From Alitta virens (taxonomy: Eukaryota > Annelida > Polychaeta > Phyllodocida > Nereididae): a stretch of DNA of 64,000 nucleotides. The stretch is taken from assembly GCA_932294295.1 (NCBI GenBank), contig OW028574.1:28404145-28468144 (forward strand), read 5' to 3'. Every line of letters begins with the position of its first letter. The stretch's first letter is position 1. The translations under genes were made by a program, and so were the position numbers. The notes beneath the pieces are model-generated. The model ran no database searches, was not told the DNA's origin, and saw only the letters and a list, made by a program, of their open reading frames with translations. Shown in pieces: positions 12,501 through 27,040 of this stretch.

Positions 12501-14649
12501 GTGTGAACAACAAACCAAAAAAGGTGTGAACAACAAACCAAAAAAGGTGTGAACAACAAACCAAAAAAGGTGTGAACAACAAAAAAAGGTGTGAACAACA
12601 AACCAAAAAAAGGTGTGAACAACAAACCAAAAAAAGGTGTGAACAACAAACCAAAAAAAAGTGTGAACAACAAACCAAAATAAAGTGTGAACAACAAACC
12701 AAAAAAAGGTGTGAACAACAAACCAAAAAAAGGTGTGAACAACAAACCAAAAAAGGTGTGAACAACAAACCAAAAAAGGTGTGAACAACAAACCAAAAAA
12801 CGTGTGAACAACAAACCAAAAAAGGTGTGAACAACAAACCAAAAAAGGTGTGAACAACAAACCAAAAAAAGGTGTGAACAACAAACCAAAAAAGGTGCGA
12901 ACAACAAACCAAAAAAGGTGTGAACAACAAACCAAAAAAGGTGTGAACAACAAACCAAAAAAAGGTGTGAACAACAAACCAAAAAAAGGTGTGAACAACA
13001 AACCAAAAAAAGGTGTGAACAACAAACCAAAAAAAGGTGTGAACAACAAACCAAAAAAATGTGTGAACAACAAACCAAAAAAAGGTGTGAACAACAAACC
13101 AAAAAAAGGTGTGAACAACAAACCAAAAAAAGGTGTGAACAACAAACCAAAAAAAGGTGTGAACAACAAACCAAAAAAAGGTGTGAACAACAAACCAAAA
13201 AAAGGTGTGAACAACAAACCAAAAAAAAGTGTGAACAACAAACCAAGAAAAAGTGTGAACAACAAACCAAAAAAGGTGTGAACAACAAAAAAAGGTGTGA
13301 ACAACAAACCAAAAAAAGGTGTGAACAACAAAACAAAAAAAGGTGTGAACAACAAACCAAAAAAAGGTGTGAACAACAAACCAAAAAAAGGTGTGAACAA
13401 CAAACCAAAAAAAGGTGTGAACAACAAACCAAAAAAAAGTGTGAACAACAAACCAAAAAAAAGTGTGAACAACAAAGCAAAAAAAGGTGTGAACAACAAA
13501 GCAAGAAAAGGTGTGAACAACAAAGCAAAAAAAGGTGTGAACAACAAACCAAAAAAAGGTGTGAACAACAAACCAAAAAAAGGTGTGAACAACAAACCAA
13601 AAAAGGTATGAACAACAAACCAAAAAAGGTGTGAACAACAAACCAAAAAAGGTGTGAACAACAAACCAAAAAAGGTGTGAACAACAAAAAAAGGTGTGAA
13701 CAACAAACCAAAAAAAGGTGTGAACAACAAACCAAAAAAGGTGTGAACAACAAACCAAAAAAAGGTGTGAACAACAAACCAAAAAAGGTGCGAACAACGA
13801 ACCAAAAAAGGTGTGAACAACAAACCAAAAAAGGTGTGAACAACAAACCAAAAAAAGGTGTGAACAACAAACCAAAAAAAGGTGTGAACAACAAACCAAG
13901 AAAAGGTGTGAACAACAAACCAAAAAAAGGTGTGAACAACAAACCAAAAAAAGGTGTGAACAACAAACCAAAAAAAGGTGTGAACAACAAACCAAAAAAG
14001 GTGTGAACAACAAACCAAAAAAAGGTGTGAACAACAAACCAAAAAAAGGTGTGAACAACAAACCAAAAAAAGGTGTGAACAACAAACCAAAAAAGGTGTG
14101 AACAACAAACCAAAAAAGGTGTGAACAACAAACCAAAAAAAGGTGTGAACAACAAACCAAAAAAAGGTGTGAACAACAAACCAAAAAAAGGTGTGAACAA
14201 CAAACCAAAAAAAGGTGTGAACAACAAACCAAAAAAAGGTGTGAACAACAAACCAAAAAAGGTGCGAACAACAAACCAAAAAAGGTACGAACAACAAACC
14301 AAAAAAGGTGTGAACAACAAACCAAAAAAAGGTGTGAACAACAAACCAAAAAAAGGTGTGAACAACAAACCAAAAAAAGGTGTGAACAACAAACCAAAAA
14401 AAGGTGTGAACAACAAACCAAAGAAAGGTGTGAACAACAAACCAAAAAAAGGTGTGAACAACAAACCAAAAAAAGGTGTGAACAACAAACCAAAAAAAGG
14501 TGTGAACAACAAACCAAAAAAAAGTGTGAACAACAAACCAAGAAAAAGTGTGAACAACAAACCAAAAAAAGGTGTGAACAACAAACCAAAAAAAGGTGTG
14601 AACAACAAACCAAAAAAGGTGTGAACAACAAACCAAAAAAGGTGTGAAC

Positions 14650-16400
14650 AACAAACCAAAAAAGGTGTGAACAACAAACCAAAAAAGATGTGAACAACAA
14701 AAAAAGGTGTGAACAACAAACCAAAAAAAGGTGTGAACAACAAACCAAAAAAAGGTGTGAACAACAAACCAAAAAAAAGTGTGAACAACAAACCAAAATA
14801 AAGTGTGAACAACAAACCAAAAAAAGGTGTGAACAACAAACCAAAAAAAGGTGTGAACAACAAACCAAAAAAGGTGTGAACAACAAACCAAAAAAGGTGT
14901 GAACAACAAACCAAAAAACGTGTGAACAACAAACCAAAAAAGGTGTGAACAACAAAAAAAGGTGTGAACAACAAACCAAAAAAAGGTGTGAACAACAAAC
15001 CAAAAAAAGGTGTGAACAACAAACCAAAAAAAGGTGTGAACAACAAACCAAAAAAAGGTGTGAACAACAAAGCAAAAAAGGTGCGAACAACAAACCAAAA
15101 AAGGTGCGAACAACAAACCAAAAAAAGGTGTGAACAACAAACCAAAAAAAGGTGTGAACAACAAACCAAAAAAAGGTGAACAACAAACCAAAAAAAGGTG
15201 TGAACAACAAACCAAAAAAAGGTGTGAACAACAAACCAAAAAAAGGTGTGAACAACAAACCAAAAAAAGGTGTGAACAACAAACCAAAAAAAAGTGTGAA
15301 CAACAAACCAAGAAAAAGTGTGAACAACAAACCAAAAAAAGGTGTGAACAACAAACCAAAAAAAGGTGTGAACAACAAACCAAAAAAGGTGTGAACAACA
15401 AACCAAAAAAGGTGTGAACAACAAACCAAAAAAGATGTGAACAACAAAAAAAGGTGTGAACAACAAACCAAAAAAAGGTGTGAACAACAAACCAAAAAAA
15501 GGTGTGAACAACAAACCAAAAAAAAGTGTGAACAACAAACCAAAATAAAGTGTGAACAACAAACCAAAAAAAGGTGTGAACAACAAACCAAAAAAAGGTG
15601 TGAACAACAAACCAAAAAAGGTGTGAACAACAAACCAAAAAAGGTGTGAACAACAAACCAAAAAACGTGTGAACAACAAACCAAAAAAGGTGTGAACAAC
15701 AAAAAAAGGTGTGAACAACAAACCAAAAAAAGGTGTGAACAACAAACCAAAAAAAGGTGTGAACAACAAACCAAAAAAAGGTGTGAACAACAAACCAAAA
15801 AAAGGTGTGAACAACAAAGCAAAAAAGGTGCGAACAACAAACCAAAAAAGGTGCGAACAACAAACCAAAAAAAGGTGTGAACAACAAACCAAAAAAAGGT
15901 GTGAACAACAAACCAAAAAAAGGTGTGAACAACAAACCAAAAAAAGGTGTGAACAACAAACCAAAAAAAGGTGTGAACAACAAACCAAAAAAAGGTGTGA
16001 ACAACAAACCAAAAAAAGGTGTGAACAACAAACCAAAAAAAAGTGTGAACAACAAACCAAGAAAAAGTGTGAACAACAAACCAAAAAAAGGTGTGAACAA
16101 CAAACCAAAAAAAGGTGTGAACAACAAACCAAAAAAGGTGTGAACAACAAACCAAAAAAGGTGTGAACAACAAACCAAAAAAGGTGTGAACAACAAAAAA
16201 AGGTGTGAACAACAAACCAAAAAAAGGTGTGAACAACAAACCAAAAAAAGGTGTGAACAACAAACCAAAAAAAAGTGTGAACAACAAACCAAAATAAAGT
16301 GTGAACAACAAACCAAAAAAAGGTGTGAACAACAAACCAAAAAAAGGTGTGAACAACAAACCAAAAAAGGTGTGAACAACAAACCAAAAAAGGTGTGAAC
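14650..16400. repeat. Tandem higher-order repeats of about 747/749 bp
   Basis: AATAAA cassettes at 14,690, 15,437 and 16,186 and the following 19-bp units at 14,945 and 15,692 mark two full tandem copies plus the start of a third. The first copy is 747 bp and the second 749 bp. The difference is explained by the 22-bp unit GGTGAAC at 15,175, which has lost TG and is present only in the first copy. Confidence 0.9.
15175..15196. repeat. 22-bp deletion unit GGTGAAC (exemplar)
   Basis: This unit reads GGTG directly followed by AACAAC, so it has lost TG. The same deletion recurs at 53,121, 54,518, 55,335, 58,050 and 59,447. The last two lie exactly 4,929 bp after 53,121 and 54,518, so they are copied and not independent events. 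Confidence 0.9.
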
Positions 16401-16459
16401 AACAAACCAAAAAAGGTGTGAACAACAAACCAAAAAAGGTGTGAACAACAAAAAAAGGT

Positions 16460-19400
16460 GTGAACAACAAACCAAAAAAAGGTGTGAACAACAAACCAAA
16501 AAAGGTGCGAACAACAAACCAAAAAAGGTGTGAACAACAAACCAAAAAAGGTGTGAACAACAAACCAAAAAAAGGTGTGAACAACAAACCAAAAAAAAGT
16601 GTGAACAACAAACCAAGAAAAAGTGTGAACAACAAACCAAAAAAGGTGTGAACAACAAAAAAAGGTGTGAACAACAAACCAAAAAAAGGTGTGAACAACA
16701 AAACAAAAAAAGGTGTGAACAACAAACCAAAAAAAGGTGTGAACAACAAACCAAAAAAAGGTGTGAACAACAAACCAAAAAAAGGTGTGAACAACAAACC
16801 AAAAAAAAGTGTGAACAACAAACCAAAAAAAAGTGTGAACAACAAAGCAAAAAAAGGTGTGAACAACAAAGCAAAAAAAGGTGTGAACAACAAACCAAAA
16901 AAAGGTGTGAACAACAAACCAAAAAAAGGTGTGAACAACAAACCAAAAAAAGGTGTGAACAACAAACCAAAAAAGGTGTGAACAACAAACCAAAAAAGGT
17001 GTGAACAACAAACCAAAAAAGGTGTGAACAACAAACCAAAAAAGGTGTGAACAACAAAAAAAGGTGTGAACAACAAACCAAAAAAAGGTGTGAACAACAA
17101 ACCAAAAAAGGTGTGAACAACAAACCAAAAAAAGGTGTGAACAACAAACCAAAAAAGGTGCGAACAACGAACCAAAAAAGGTGTGAACAACAAACCAAAA
17201 AAGGTGTGAACAACAAACCAAAAAAAGGTGTGAACAACAAACCAAAAAAAGGTGTGAACAACAAACCAAGAAAAGGTGTGAACAACAAACCAAAAAAAGG
17301 TGTGAACAACAAACCAAAAAAAGGTGTGAACAACAAACCAAAAAAAGGTGTGAACAACAAACCAAAAAAAGGTGTGAACAACAAACCAAAAAAGGTGTGA
17401 ACAACAAACCAAAAAAAGGTGTGAACAACAAACCAAAAAAAGGTGTGAACAACAAACCAAAAAAAGGTGTGAACAACAAACCAAAAAAGGTGTGAACAAC
17501 AAACCAAAAAAGGTGTGAACAACAAACCAAAAAAAGGTGTGAACAACAAACCAAAAAAAGGTGTGAACAACAAACCAAAAAAAGGTGTGAACAACAAACC
17601 AAAAAAAGGTGTGAACAACAAACCAAAAAAAGGTGTGAACAACAAACCAAAAAAGGTGCGAACAACAAACCAAAAAAGGTGCGAACAACAAACCAAAAAA
17701 GGTGTGAACAACAAACCAAAAAAAGGTGTGAACAACAAACCAAAAAAAGGTGTGAACAACAAACCAAAAAAAGGTGTGAACAACAAACCAAAAAAAGGTG
17801 TGAACAACAAACCAAAGAAAGGTGTGAACAACAAACCAAAAAAAGGTGTGAACAACAAACCAAAAAAAGGTGTGAACAACAAACCAAAAAAAGGTGTGAA
17901 CAACAAACCAAAAAAAAGTGTGAACAACAAACCAAGAAAAAGTGTGAACAACAAACCAAAAAAAGGTGTGAACAACAAACCAAAAAAAGGTGTGAACAAC
18001 AAACCAAAAAAGGTGTGAACAACAAACCAAAAAAGGTGTGAACAACAAACCAAAAAAGGTGTGAACAACAAACCAAAAAAAGGTGTGAACAACAAACCAA
18101 AAAAAAGTGTGAACAACAAACCAAAATAAAGTGTGAACAACAAACCAAAAAAAGGTGTGAACAACAAACCAAAAAAAGGTGTGAACAACAAACCAAAAAA
18201 GGTGTGAACAACAAACCAAAAAAGGTGTGAACAACAAACCAAAAAACGTGTGAACAACAAACCAAAAAAGGTGTGAACAACAAAAAAAGGTGTGAACAAC
18301 AAACCAAAAAAAGGTGTGAACAACAAACCAAAAAAGGTGCGAACAACAAACCAAAAAAGGTGTGAACAACAAACCAAAAAAGGTGTGAACAACAAACCAA
18401 AAAAAGGTGTGAACAACAAACCAAAAAAAGGTGTGAACAACAAACCAAAAAAAGGTGTGAACAACAAACCAAAAAAAGGTGTGAACAACAAACCAAAAAA
18501 AGGTGTGAACAACAAACCAAAAAAAGGTGTGAACAACAAACCAAAAAAAGGTGATAACAACAAACCAAAAAAAGGTGTGAACAAAAAACCAAAAAAAGGT
18601 GTGAACAACAAACCAAAAAAAGGTGTGAACAACAAACCAAAAAAAGGTGTGAACAACAAACCAAAAAAAGTGTGAACAACAAACCAAGAAAAAGTGTGAA
18701 CAACAAACCAAAAAAGGTGTGAACAACAAAAAAAGGTGTGAACAACAAACCAAAAAAAAGTGTGAACAACAAACCAAAAAAAGGTGTGAACAACAAAACA
18801 AAAAAAGGTGTGAACAACAAACCAAAAAAAGGTGTGAACAACAAACCAAAAAAAGGTGTGAACAACAAACCAAAAAAAGGTGTGAACAACAAACCAAAAA
18901 AGGTGCGAACAACAAACCAAAAAAGGTGTGAACAACAAACCAAAAAAGGTGTGAACAACAAACCAAAAAAAGGTGTGAACAACAAACCAAAAAAAAGTGT
19001 GAACAACAAACCAAGAAAAAGTGTGAACAACAAACCAAAAAAGGTGTGAACAACAAAAAAAGGTGTGAACAACAAACCAAAAAAAGGTGTGAACAACAAA
19101 ACAAAAAAAGGTGTGAACAACAAACCAAAAAAAGGTGTGAACAACAAACCAAAAAAAGGTGTGAACAACAAACCAAAAAAAGGTGTGAACAACAAACCAA
19201 AAAAAAGTGTGAACAACAAACCAAAAAAAAGTGTGAACAACAAAGCAAAAAAAGGTGTGAACAACAAAGCAAAAAAAGGTGTGAACAACAAACCAAAAAA
19301 AGGTGTGAACAACAAACCAAAAAAAGGTGTGAACAACAAACCAAAAAAAGGTGTGAACAACAAACCAAAAAAGGTGTGAACAACAAACCAAAAAAGGTGT

Positions 19401-21297
19401 GAACAACAAACCAAAAAAGGTGTGAACAACAAACCAAAAAAGGTGTGAACAACAAAAAAAGGTGTGAACAACAAACCAAAAAAAGGTGTGAACAACAAAC
19501 CAAAAAAGGTGTGAACAACAAACCAAAAAAAGGTGTGAACAACAAACCAAAAAAGGTGCGAACAACGAACCAAAAAAGGTGTGAACAACAAACCAAAAAA
19601 GGTGTGAACAACAAACCAAAAAAAGGTGTGAACAACAAACCAAAAAAAGGTGTGAACAACAAACCAAGAAAAGGTGTGAACAACAAACCAAAAAAAGGTG
19701 TGAACAACAAACCAAAAAAAGGTGTGAACAACAAACCAAAAAAAGGTGTGAACAACAAACCAAAAAAAGGTGTGAACAACAAACCAAAAAAGGTGTGAAC
19801 AACAAACCAAAAAAAGGTGTGAACAACAAACCAAAAAAAGGTGTGAACAACAAACCAAAAAAAGGTGTGAACAACAAACCAAAAAAGGTGTGAACAACAA
19901 ACCAAAAAAGGTGTGAACAACAAACCAAAAAAAGGTGTGAACAACAAACCAAAAAAAGGTGTGAACAACAAACCAAAAAAAGGTGTGAACAACAAACCAA
20001 AAAAAGGTGTGAACAACAAACCAAAAAAAGGTGTGAACAACAAACCAAAAAAGGTGCGAACAACAAACCAAAAAAGGTGCGAACAACAAACCAAAAAAGG
20101 TGTGAACAACAAACCAAAAAAAGGTGTGAACAACAAACCAAAAAAAGGTGTGAACAACAAACCAAAAAAAGGTGTGAACAACAAACCAAAAAAAGGTGTG
20201 AACAACAAACCAAAGAAAGGTGTGAACAACAAACCAAAAAAAGGTGTGAACAACAAACCAAAAAAAGGTGTGAACAACAAACCAAAAAAAGGTGTGAACA
20301 ACAAACCAAAAAAAAGTGTGAACAACAAACCAAGAAAAAGTGTGAACAACAAACCAAAAAAAGGTGTGAACAACAAACCAAAAAAAGGTGTGAACAACAA
20401 ACCAAAAAAGGTGTGAACAACAAACCAAAAAAGGTGTGAACAACAAACCAAAAAAGGTGTGAACAACAAACCAAAAAAAGGTGTGAACAACAAACCAAAA
20501 AAAAGTGTGAACAACAAACCAAAATAAAGTGTGAACAACAAACCAAAAAAAGGTGTGAACAACAAACCAAAAAAAGGTGTGAACAACAAACCAAAAAAGG
20601 TGTGAACAACAAACCAAAAAAGGTGTGAACAACAAACCAAAAAACGTGTGAACAACAAACCAAAAAAGGTGTGAACAACAAAAAAAGGTGTGAACAACAA
20701 ACCAAAAAAAGGTGTGAACAACAAACCAAAAAAGGTGCGAACAACAAACCAAAAAAGGTGTGAACAACAAACCAAAAAAGGTGTGAACAACAAACCAAAA
20801 AAAGGTGTGAACAACAAACCAAAAAAAGGTGTGAACAACAAACCAAAAAAAGGTGTGAACAACAAACCAAAAAAAGGTGTGAACAACAAACCAAAAAAAG
20901 GTGTGAACAACAAACCAAAAAAAGGTGTGAACAACAAACCAAAAAAAGGTGATAACAACAAACCAAAAAAAGGTGTGAACAAAAAACCAAAAAAAGGTGT
21001 GAACAACAAACCAAAAAAAGGTGTGAACAACAAACCAAAAAAAGGTGTGAACAACAAACCAAAAAAAGTGTGAACAACAAACCAAGAAAAAGTGTGAACA
21101 ACAAACCAAAAAAGGTGTGAACAACAAAAAAAGGTGTGAACAACAAACCAAAAAAAAGTGTGAACAACAAACCAAAAAAAGGTGTGAACAACAAAACAAA
21201 AAAAGGTGTGAACAACAAACCAAAAAAAGGTGTGAACAACAAACCAAAAAAAGGTGTGAACAACAAACCAAAAAAAGGTGTGAACAACAAACCAAAA
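16460..21297. repeat. 2,398-bp tandem segmental duplication
   Basis: The block from about 16,500 to 18,900 is followed directly by a near copy from about 18,900 to 21,297. The offset stays at 2,398 through every marker tested: GGTGCG at 16,505 and 18,903, 19-bp units at 17,044 and 19,442, GGTGATAAC at 18,550 and 20,948, and the AACAAAAAACC unit just after it. The match ends near 18,900 / 21,297. GGTGATAAC was seen only at these two places, so it entered before the duplication and after earlier ones. A less similar version of part of this block lies at about 13,297-14,624. Confidence 0.93.
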
Positions 21298-23040
21298 AAA
21301 AGTGTGAACAACAAACCAAAAAAAAGTGTGAACAACAAACCAAAAAAAGGTGTGAACAACAAACCAAAAAAAGGTGTGAACAACAAACCAAAAAAAGGTG
21401 TGAACAACAAACCAAAAAAAGGTGTGAACAACAAACCAAAAAAAGGTGTGAACAACAAACCAAAAAAAAGTGTGAACAACAAACCAAGAAAAAGTGTGAA
21501 CAACAAACCAAAAAAAGGTGTGAACAACAAATCAAAAAAAGGTGTGAACAACAAACCAAAAAAGGTGTGAACAACAAACCAAAAAAGGTGTGAACAACAA
21601 ACCAAAAAAGGTGTGAACAACAAACCAAAAAAGGTGCGAACAACAAACCAAAAAAGGTGTGAACAACAAACCAAAAAAGGTGTGAACAACAAACCAAAAA
21701 AGGTGTGAACAACAAACCAAAAAAAGGTGTGAACAACAAACCAAAAAAGGTGCGAACAACAAACCAAAAAAGGTGTGAACAACAAACCAAAAAAGGTGTG
21801 AACAACAAACCAAAAAAAAGTGTGAACAACAAACCAAAAAAAGGTGTGAACAACAAAACAAAAAAAGGTGTGAACAACAAACCAAAAAAAGGTGTGAACA
21901 ACAAACCAAAAAAAGGTGTGAACAACAAACCAAAAAAAGGTGTGAACAACAAACCAAAAAAAAGTGTGAACAACAAACCAAGAAAAAGTGTGAACAACAA
22001 ACCAAAAAAAGGTGTGAACAACAAACCAAAAAAAAGGTGTGAACAACAAACCAAAAAAGGTGTGAACAACAAACCAAAAAAGGTGTGAACAACAAACCAA
22101 AAAAGGTGTGAACAACAAACCAAAAAAGGTGTGAACAACAAAAAAAGGTGTGAACAACAAACCAAAAAAAGGTGTGAACAACAAACCAAAAAAGGTGCGA
22201 ACAACGAACCAAAAAAGGTGTGAACAACAAACCAAAAAAGGTGTGAACAACAAACCAAAAAAAGGTGTGAACAACAAACCAAAAAAAGGTGTGAACAACA
22301 AACCAAAAAAAGGTGTGAACAACAAACCAAGAAAAGGTGTGAACAACAAACCAAAAAACGTGTGAACAACAAACCAAAAAAGGTGTGAACAACAAAAAAA
22401 GGTGTGAACAACAAACCAAAAAAAGGTGTGAACAACAAACCAAAAAAGGTGCGAACAACAAACCAAAAAAGGTGTGAACAACAAACCAAAAAAGGTGTGA
22501 ACAACAAACCAAAAAAAGGTGTGAACAACAAACCAAAAAAAGGTGTGAACAACAAACCAAAAAAAGGTGTGAACAACAAACCAAAAAAAGGTGTGAACAA
22601 CAAACCAAAAAAAGGTGTGAACAACAAACCAAAAAAAGGTGTGAACAACAAACCAAAAAAAGGTGTTAACAACAAACCAAAAAAAGGTGTGAACAACAAA
22701 CCAAAAAAAGGTGTGAACAACAAACCAAAAAAGGTGCGAACAACAAACCAAAAAAGGTGCGAACAACAAACCAAAAAAGGTGTGAACAACAAACCAAAAA
22801 AGATGCGAACAACAAACCAAAAAAGGTGTGAACAACAAACCAAAAAAAGGTGTGAACAACAAACCAAAAAAAGGTGTGAACAACAAACCAAACAAAGGTG
22901 TGAACAACAAACCAAAAAAAGGTGTGAACAACAAACCAAAGAAAGGTGTGAACAACAAACCAAAAAAAGGTGTGAACAACAAACCAAAAAAAGGTGTGAA
23001 CAACAAACCAAAAAAAGGTGTGAACAACAAACCAAAAAAA

Positions 23041-26000
23041 GGTGTGAACAACAAACCAAAAAAAGGTGTGAACAACAAACCAAAAAAGGTGTGAACAACA
23101 AACCAAAAAAGGTGTGAACAACAAACCAAAAAAGGTGTGAACAACAAACCAAAAAAAGGTGTGAACAACAAACCAAAAAAAGGTGTGAACAACAAACCAA
23201 AAAAAGGTGTGAACAACAAACCAAAAAAAAGTGTGAACAACAAACCAAGAAAAAGTGTGAACAACAAACCAAAAAAGGTGTGAACAACAAAAAAAGGTGT
23301 GAACAACAAACCAAAAAAAGGTGTGAACAACAAACCAAAAAAGGTGCGAACAATAAACCAAAAAAGGTGTGAACAACAAACCAAAAAAGGTGTGAACAAC
23401 AAACCAAAAAAAAGTGTGAACAACAAACCAAAAAAAGGTGTGAACAACAAAACAAAAAAAGGTGTGAACAACAAACCAAAAAAAGGTGTGAACAACAAAC
23501 CAAAAAAAGGTGTGAACAACAAACCAAAAAAAGGTGTGAACAACAAACCAAAAAAAAGTGTGAACAACAAACCAAAAAAAGGTGTGAACAACAAACCAAA
23601 AAAAGGTGTGAACAACAAACCAAAAAAAGGTGTGAACAACAAACCAAAAAAAAGTGTGAACAACAAACCAAAAAAAAGTGTGAACAACAAACCAAAAAAA
23701 GGTGTGAACAACAAAGCAAAAAAAGGTGTGAACAACAAAGCAAAAAAAGGTGTGAACAACAAACCAAAAAAAGGTGTGAACAACAAACCAAAAAAAGGTG
23801 TGAACAACAAACCAAAAAAAAGTGTGAACAACAAACCAAAAAAAGGTGTGAACAACAAACCAAAAAAAGGTGTGAACAACAAACCAAAAAAAAGTGTGAA
23901 CAACAAACCAAGAAAAAGTGTGAACAACAAACCAAAAAAAGGTGTGAACAACAAACCAAAAAAAGGTGTGAACAACAAACCAAAAAAGGTGTGAACAACA
24001 AACCAAAAAAGGTGTGAACAACAAACCAAAAAAGGTGTGAACAACAAACCAAAAAAGGTGTGAACAACAAAAAAAGGTGTGAACAACAAACCAAAAAAAG
24101 GTGTGAACAACAAACCAAAAAAGGTGCGAACAACGAACCAAAAAAGGTGTGAACAACAAACCAAAAAAGGTGTGAACAACAAACCAAAAAAAGGTGTGAA
24201 CAACAAACCAAAAAAAGGTGTGAACAACAAACCAAAAAAAGGTGTGAACAACAAACCAAAAAAAGGTGTGAACAACAAACCAAAAAAAGGTGTGAACAAC
24301 AAACCAAAAAAAGGTGTGAACAACAAACCAAAAAAAGGTGTGAACAACAAACCAAAAAAAGGTGTGAACAACAAACCAAAAAAAGGTGTTAACAACAAAC
24401 CAAAAAAAGGTGTGAACAACAAACCAAAAAAAGGTGTGAACAACAAACCAAAAAAGGTGCGAACAACAAACCAAAAAAGGTGCGAACAACAAACCAAAAA
24501 AGGTGTGAACAACAAACCAAAAAAAGGTGTGAACAACAAACCAAAAAAAGGTGTGAACAACAAACCAAACAAAGGTGTGAACAACAAACCAAAAAAAGGT
24601 GTGAACAACAAACCAAAGAAAGGTGTGAACAACAAACCAAAAAAAGGTGTGAACAACAAACCAAAAAAAGGTGTGAACAACAAACCAAAAAAAGGTGTGA
24701 ACAACAAACCAAAAAAAGGTGTGAACAACAAACCAAAAAAAGGTGTGAACAACAAACCAAAAAAGGTGTGAACAACAAACCAAAAAAGGTGTGAACAACA
24801 AACCAAAAAACGTGTGAACAACAAACCAAAAAAGGTGTGAACAACAAAAAAAGGTGTGAACAACAAACCAAAAAAAGGTGTGAACAACAAACCAAAAAAG
24901 GTGCGAACAACAAACCAAAAAAGGTGTGAACAACAAACCAAAAAAGGTGTGAACAACAAACCAAAAAAAGGTGTGAACAACAAACCAAAAAAAGGTGTGA
25001 ACAACAAACCAAAAAAAGGTGTGAACAACAAACCAAAAAAAGGTGTGAACAACAAACCAAAAAAGGTGTGAACAACAAACCAAAAAAGGTGTGAACAACA
25101 AACCAAAAAAGGTGTGAACAACAAACCAAAAAAAGGTGTGAACAACAAACCAAAAAAAGGTGTGAACAACAAACCAAAAAAAGGTGTGAACAACAAACCA
25201 AAAAAAAGTGTGAACAACAAACCAAGAAAAAGTGTGAACAACAAACCAAAAAAGGTGTGAACAACAAAAAAAGGTGTGAACAACAAACCAAAAAAAGGTG
25301 TGAACAACAAACCAAAAAAGGTGCGAACAACAAACCAAAAAAGGTGTGAACAACAAACCAAAAAAGGTGTGAACAACAAACCAAAAAAAAGTGTGAACAA
25401 CAAACCAAAAAAAGGTGTGAACAACAAAACAAAAAAAGGTGTGAACAACAAACCAAAAAAAGGTGTGAACAACAAACCAAAAAAAGGTGTGAACAACAAA
25501 CCAAAAAAAGGTGTGAACAACAAACCAAAAAAAAGTGTGAACAACAAACCAAAAAAAGGTGTGAACAACAAACCAAAAAAAGGTGTGAACAACAAACCAA
25601 AAAAAGGTGTGAACAACAAACCAAAAAAAAGTGTGAACAACAAACCAAAAAAAAGTGTGAACAACAAACCAAAAAAAGGTGTGAACAACAAAGCAAAAAA
25701 AGGTGTGAACAACAAAGCAAAAAAAGGTGTGAACAACAAACCAAAAAAAGGTGTGAACAACAAACCAAAAAAAGGTGTGAACAACAAACCAAAAAAAAGT
25801 GTGAACAACAAACCAAAAAAAGGTGTGAACAACAAACCAAAAAAAGGTGTGAACAACAAACCAAAAAAAAGTGTGAACAACAAACCAAGAAAAAGTGTGA
25901 ACAACAAACCAAAAAAAGGTGTGAACAACAAACCAAAAAAAGGTGTGAACAACAAACCAAAAAAGGTGTGAACAACAAACCAAAAAAGGTGTGAACAACA

Positions 26001-27040
26001 AACCAAAAAAGGTGTGAACAACAAACCAAAAAAGGTGTGAACAACAAAAAAAGGTGTGAACAACAAACCAAAAAAAGGTGTGAACAACAAACCAAAAAAG
26101 GTGCGAACAACGAACCAAAAAAGGTGTGAACAACAAACCAAAAAAGGTGTGAACAACAAACCAAAAAAAGGTGTGAACAACAAACCAAAAAAAGGTGTGA
26201 ACAACAAACCAAAAAAAGGTGTGAACAACAAACCAAAAAAAGGTGTGAACAACAAACCAAAAAAAGGTGTGAACAACAAACCAAAAAAAGGTGTGAACAA
26301 CAAACCAAAAAAAGGTGTGAACAACAAACCAAAAAAAGGTGTGAACAACAAACCAAAAAAAGGTGTTAACAACAAACCAAAAAAAGGTGTGAACAACAAA
26401 CCAAAAAAAGGTGTGAACAACAAACCAAAAAAGGTGCGAACAACAAACCAAAAAAGGTGCGAACAACAAACCAAAAAAGGTGTGAACAACAAACCAAAAA
26501 AAGGTGTGAACAACAAACCAAAAAAAGGTGTGAACAACAAACCAAACAAAGGTGTGAACAACAAACCAAAAAAAGGTGTGAACAACAAACCAAAGAAAGG
26601 TGTGAACAACAAACCAAAAAAAGGTGTGAACAACAAACCAAAAAAAGGTGTGAACAACAAACCAAAAAAAGGTGTGAACAACAAACCAAAAAAAGGTGTG
26701 AACAACAAACCAAAAAAAGGTGTGAACAACAAACCAAAAAAGGTGTGAACAACAAACCAAAAAAGGTGTGAACAACAAACCAAAAAACGTGTGAACAACA
26801 AACCAAAAAAGGTGTGAACAACAAAAAAAGGTGTGAACAACAAACCAAAAAAAGGTGTGAACAACAAACCAAAAAAGGTGCGAACAACAAACCAAAAAAG
26901 GTGTGAACAACAAACCAAAAAAGGTGTGAACAACAAACCAAAAAAAGGTGTGAACAACAAACCAAAAAAAGGTGTGAACAACAAACCAAAAAAAGGTGTG
27001 AACAACAAACCAAAAAAAGGTGTGAACAACAAACCAAAAA
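23041..27040. repeat. 1,977-bp tandem segmental duplication
   Basis: The block from about 23,070 to 25,060 is followed by its copy to about 27,040 with offset 1,977. Markers include 19-bp units at about 23,283 and 25,260, GTTAAC at 24,388 and 26,365, and CCAAACAAAGG units near 24,567 and 26,544. One clear difference is CAATAAACC near 23,351, where the second copy has CAACAAACC. The exact breakpoint is hidden because both sides are plain 24-mers. Confidence 0.9.
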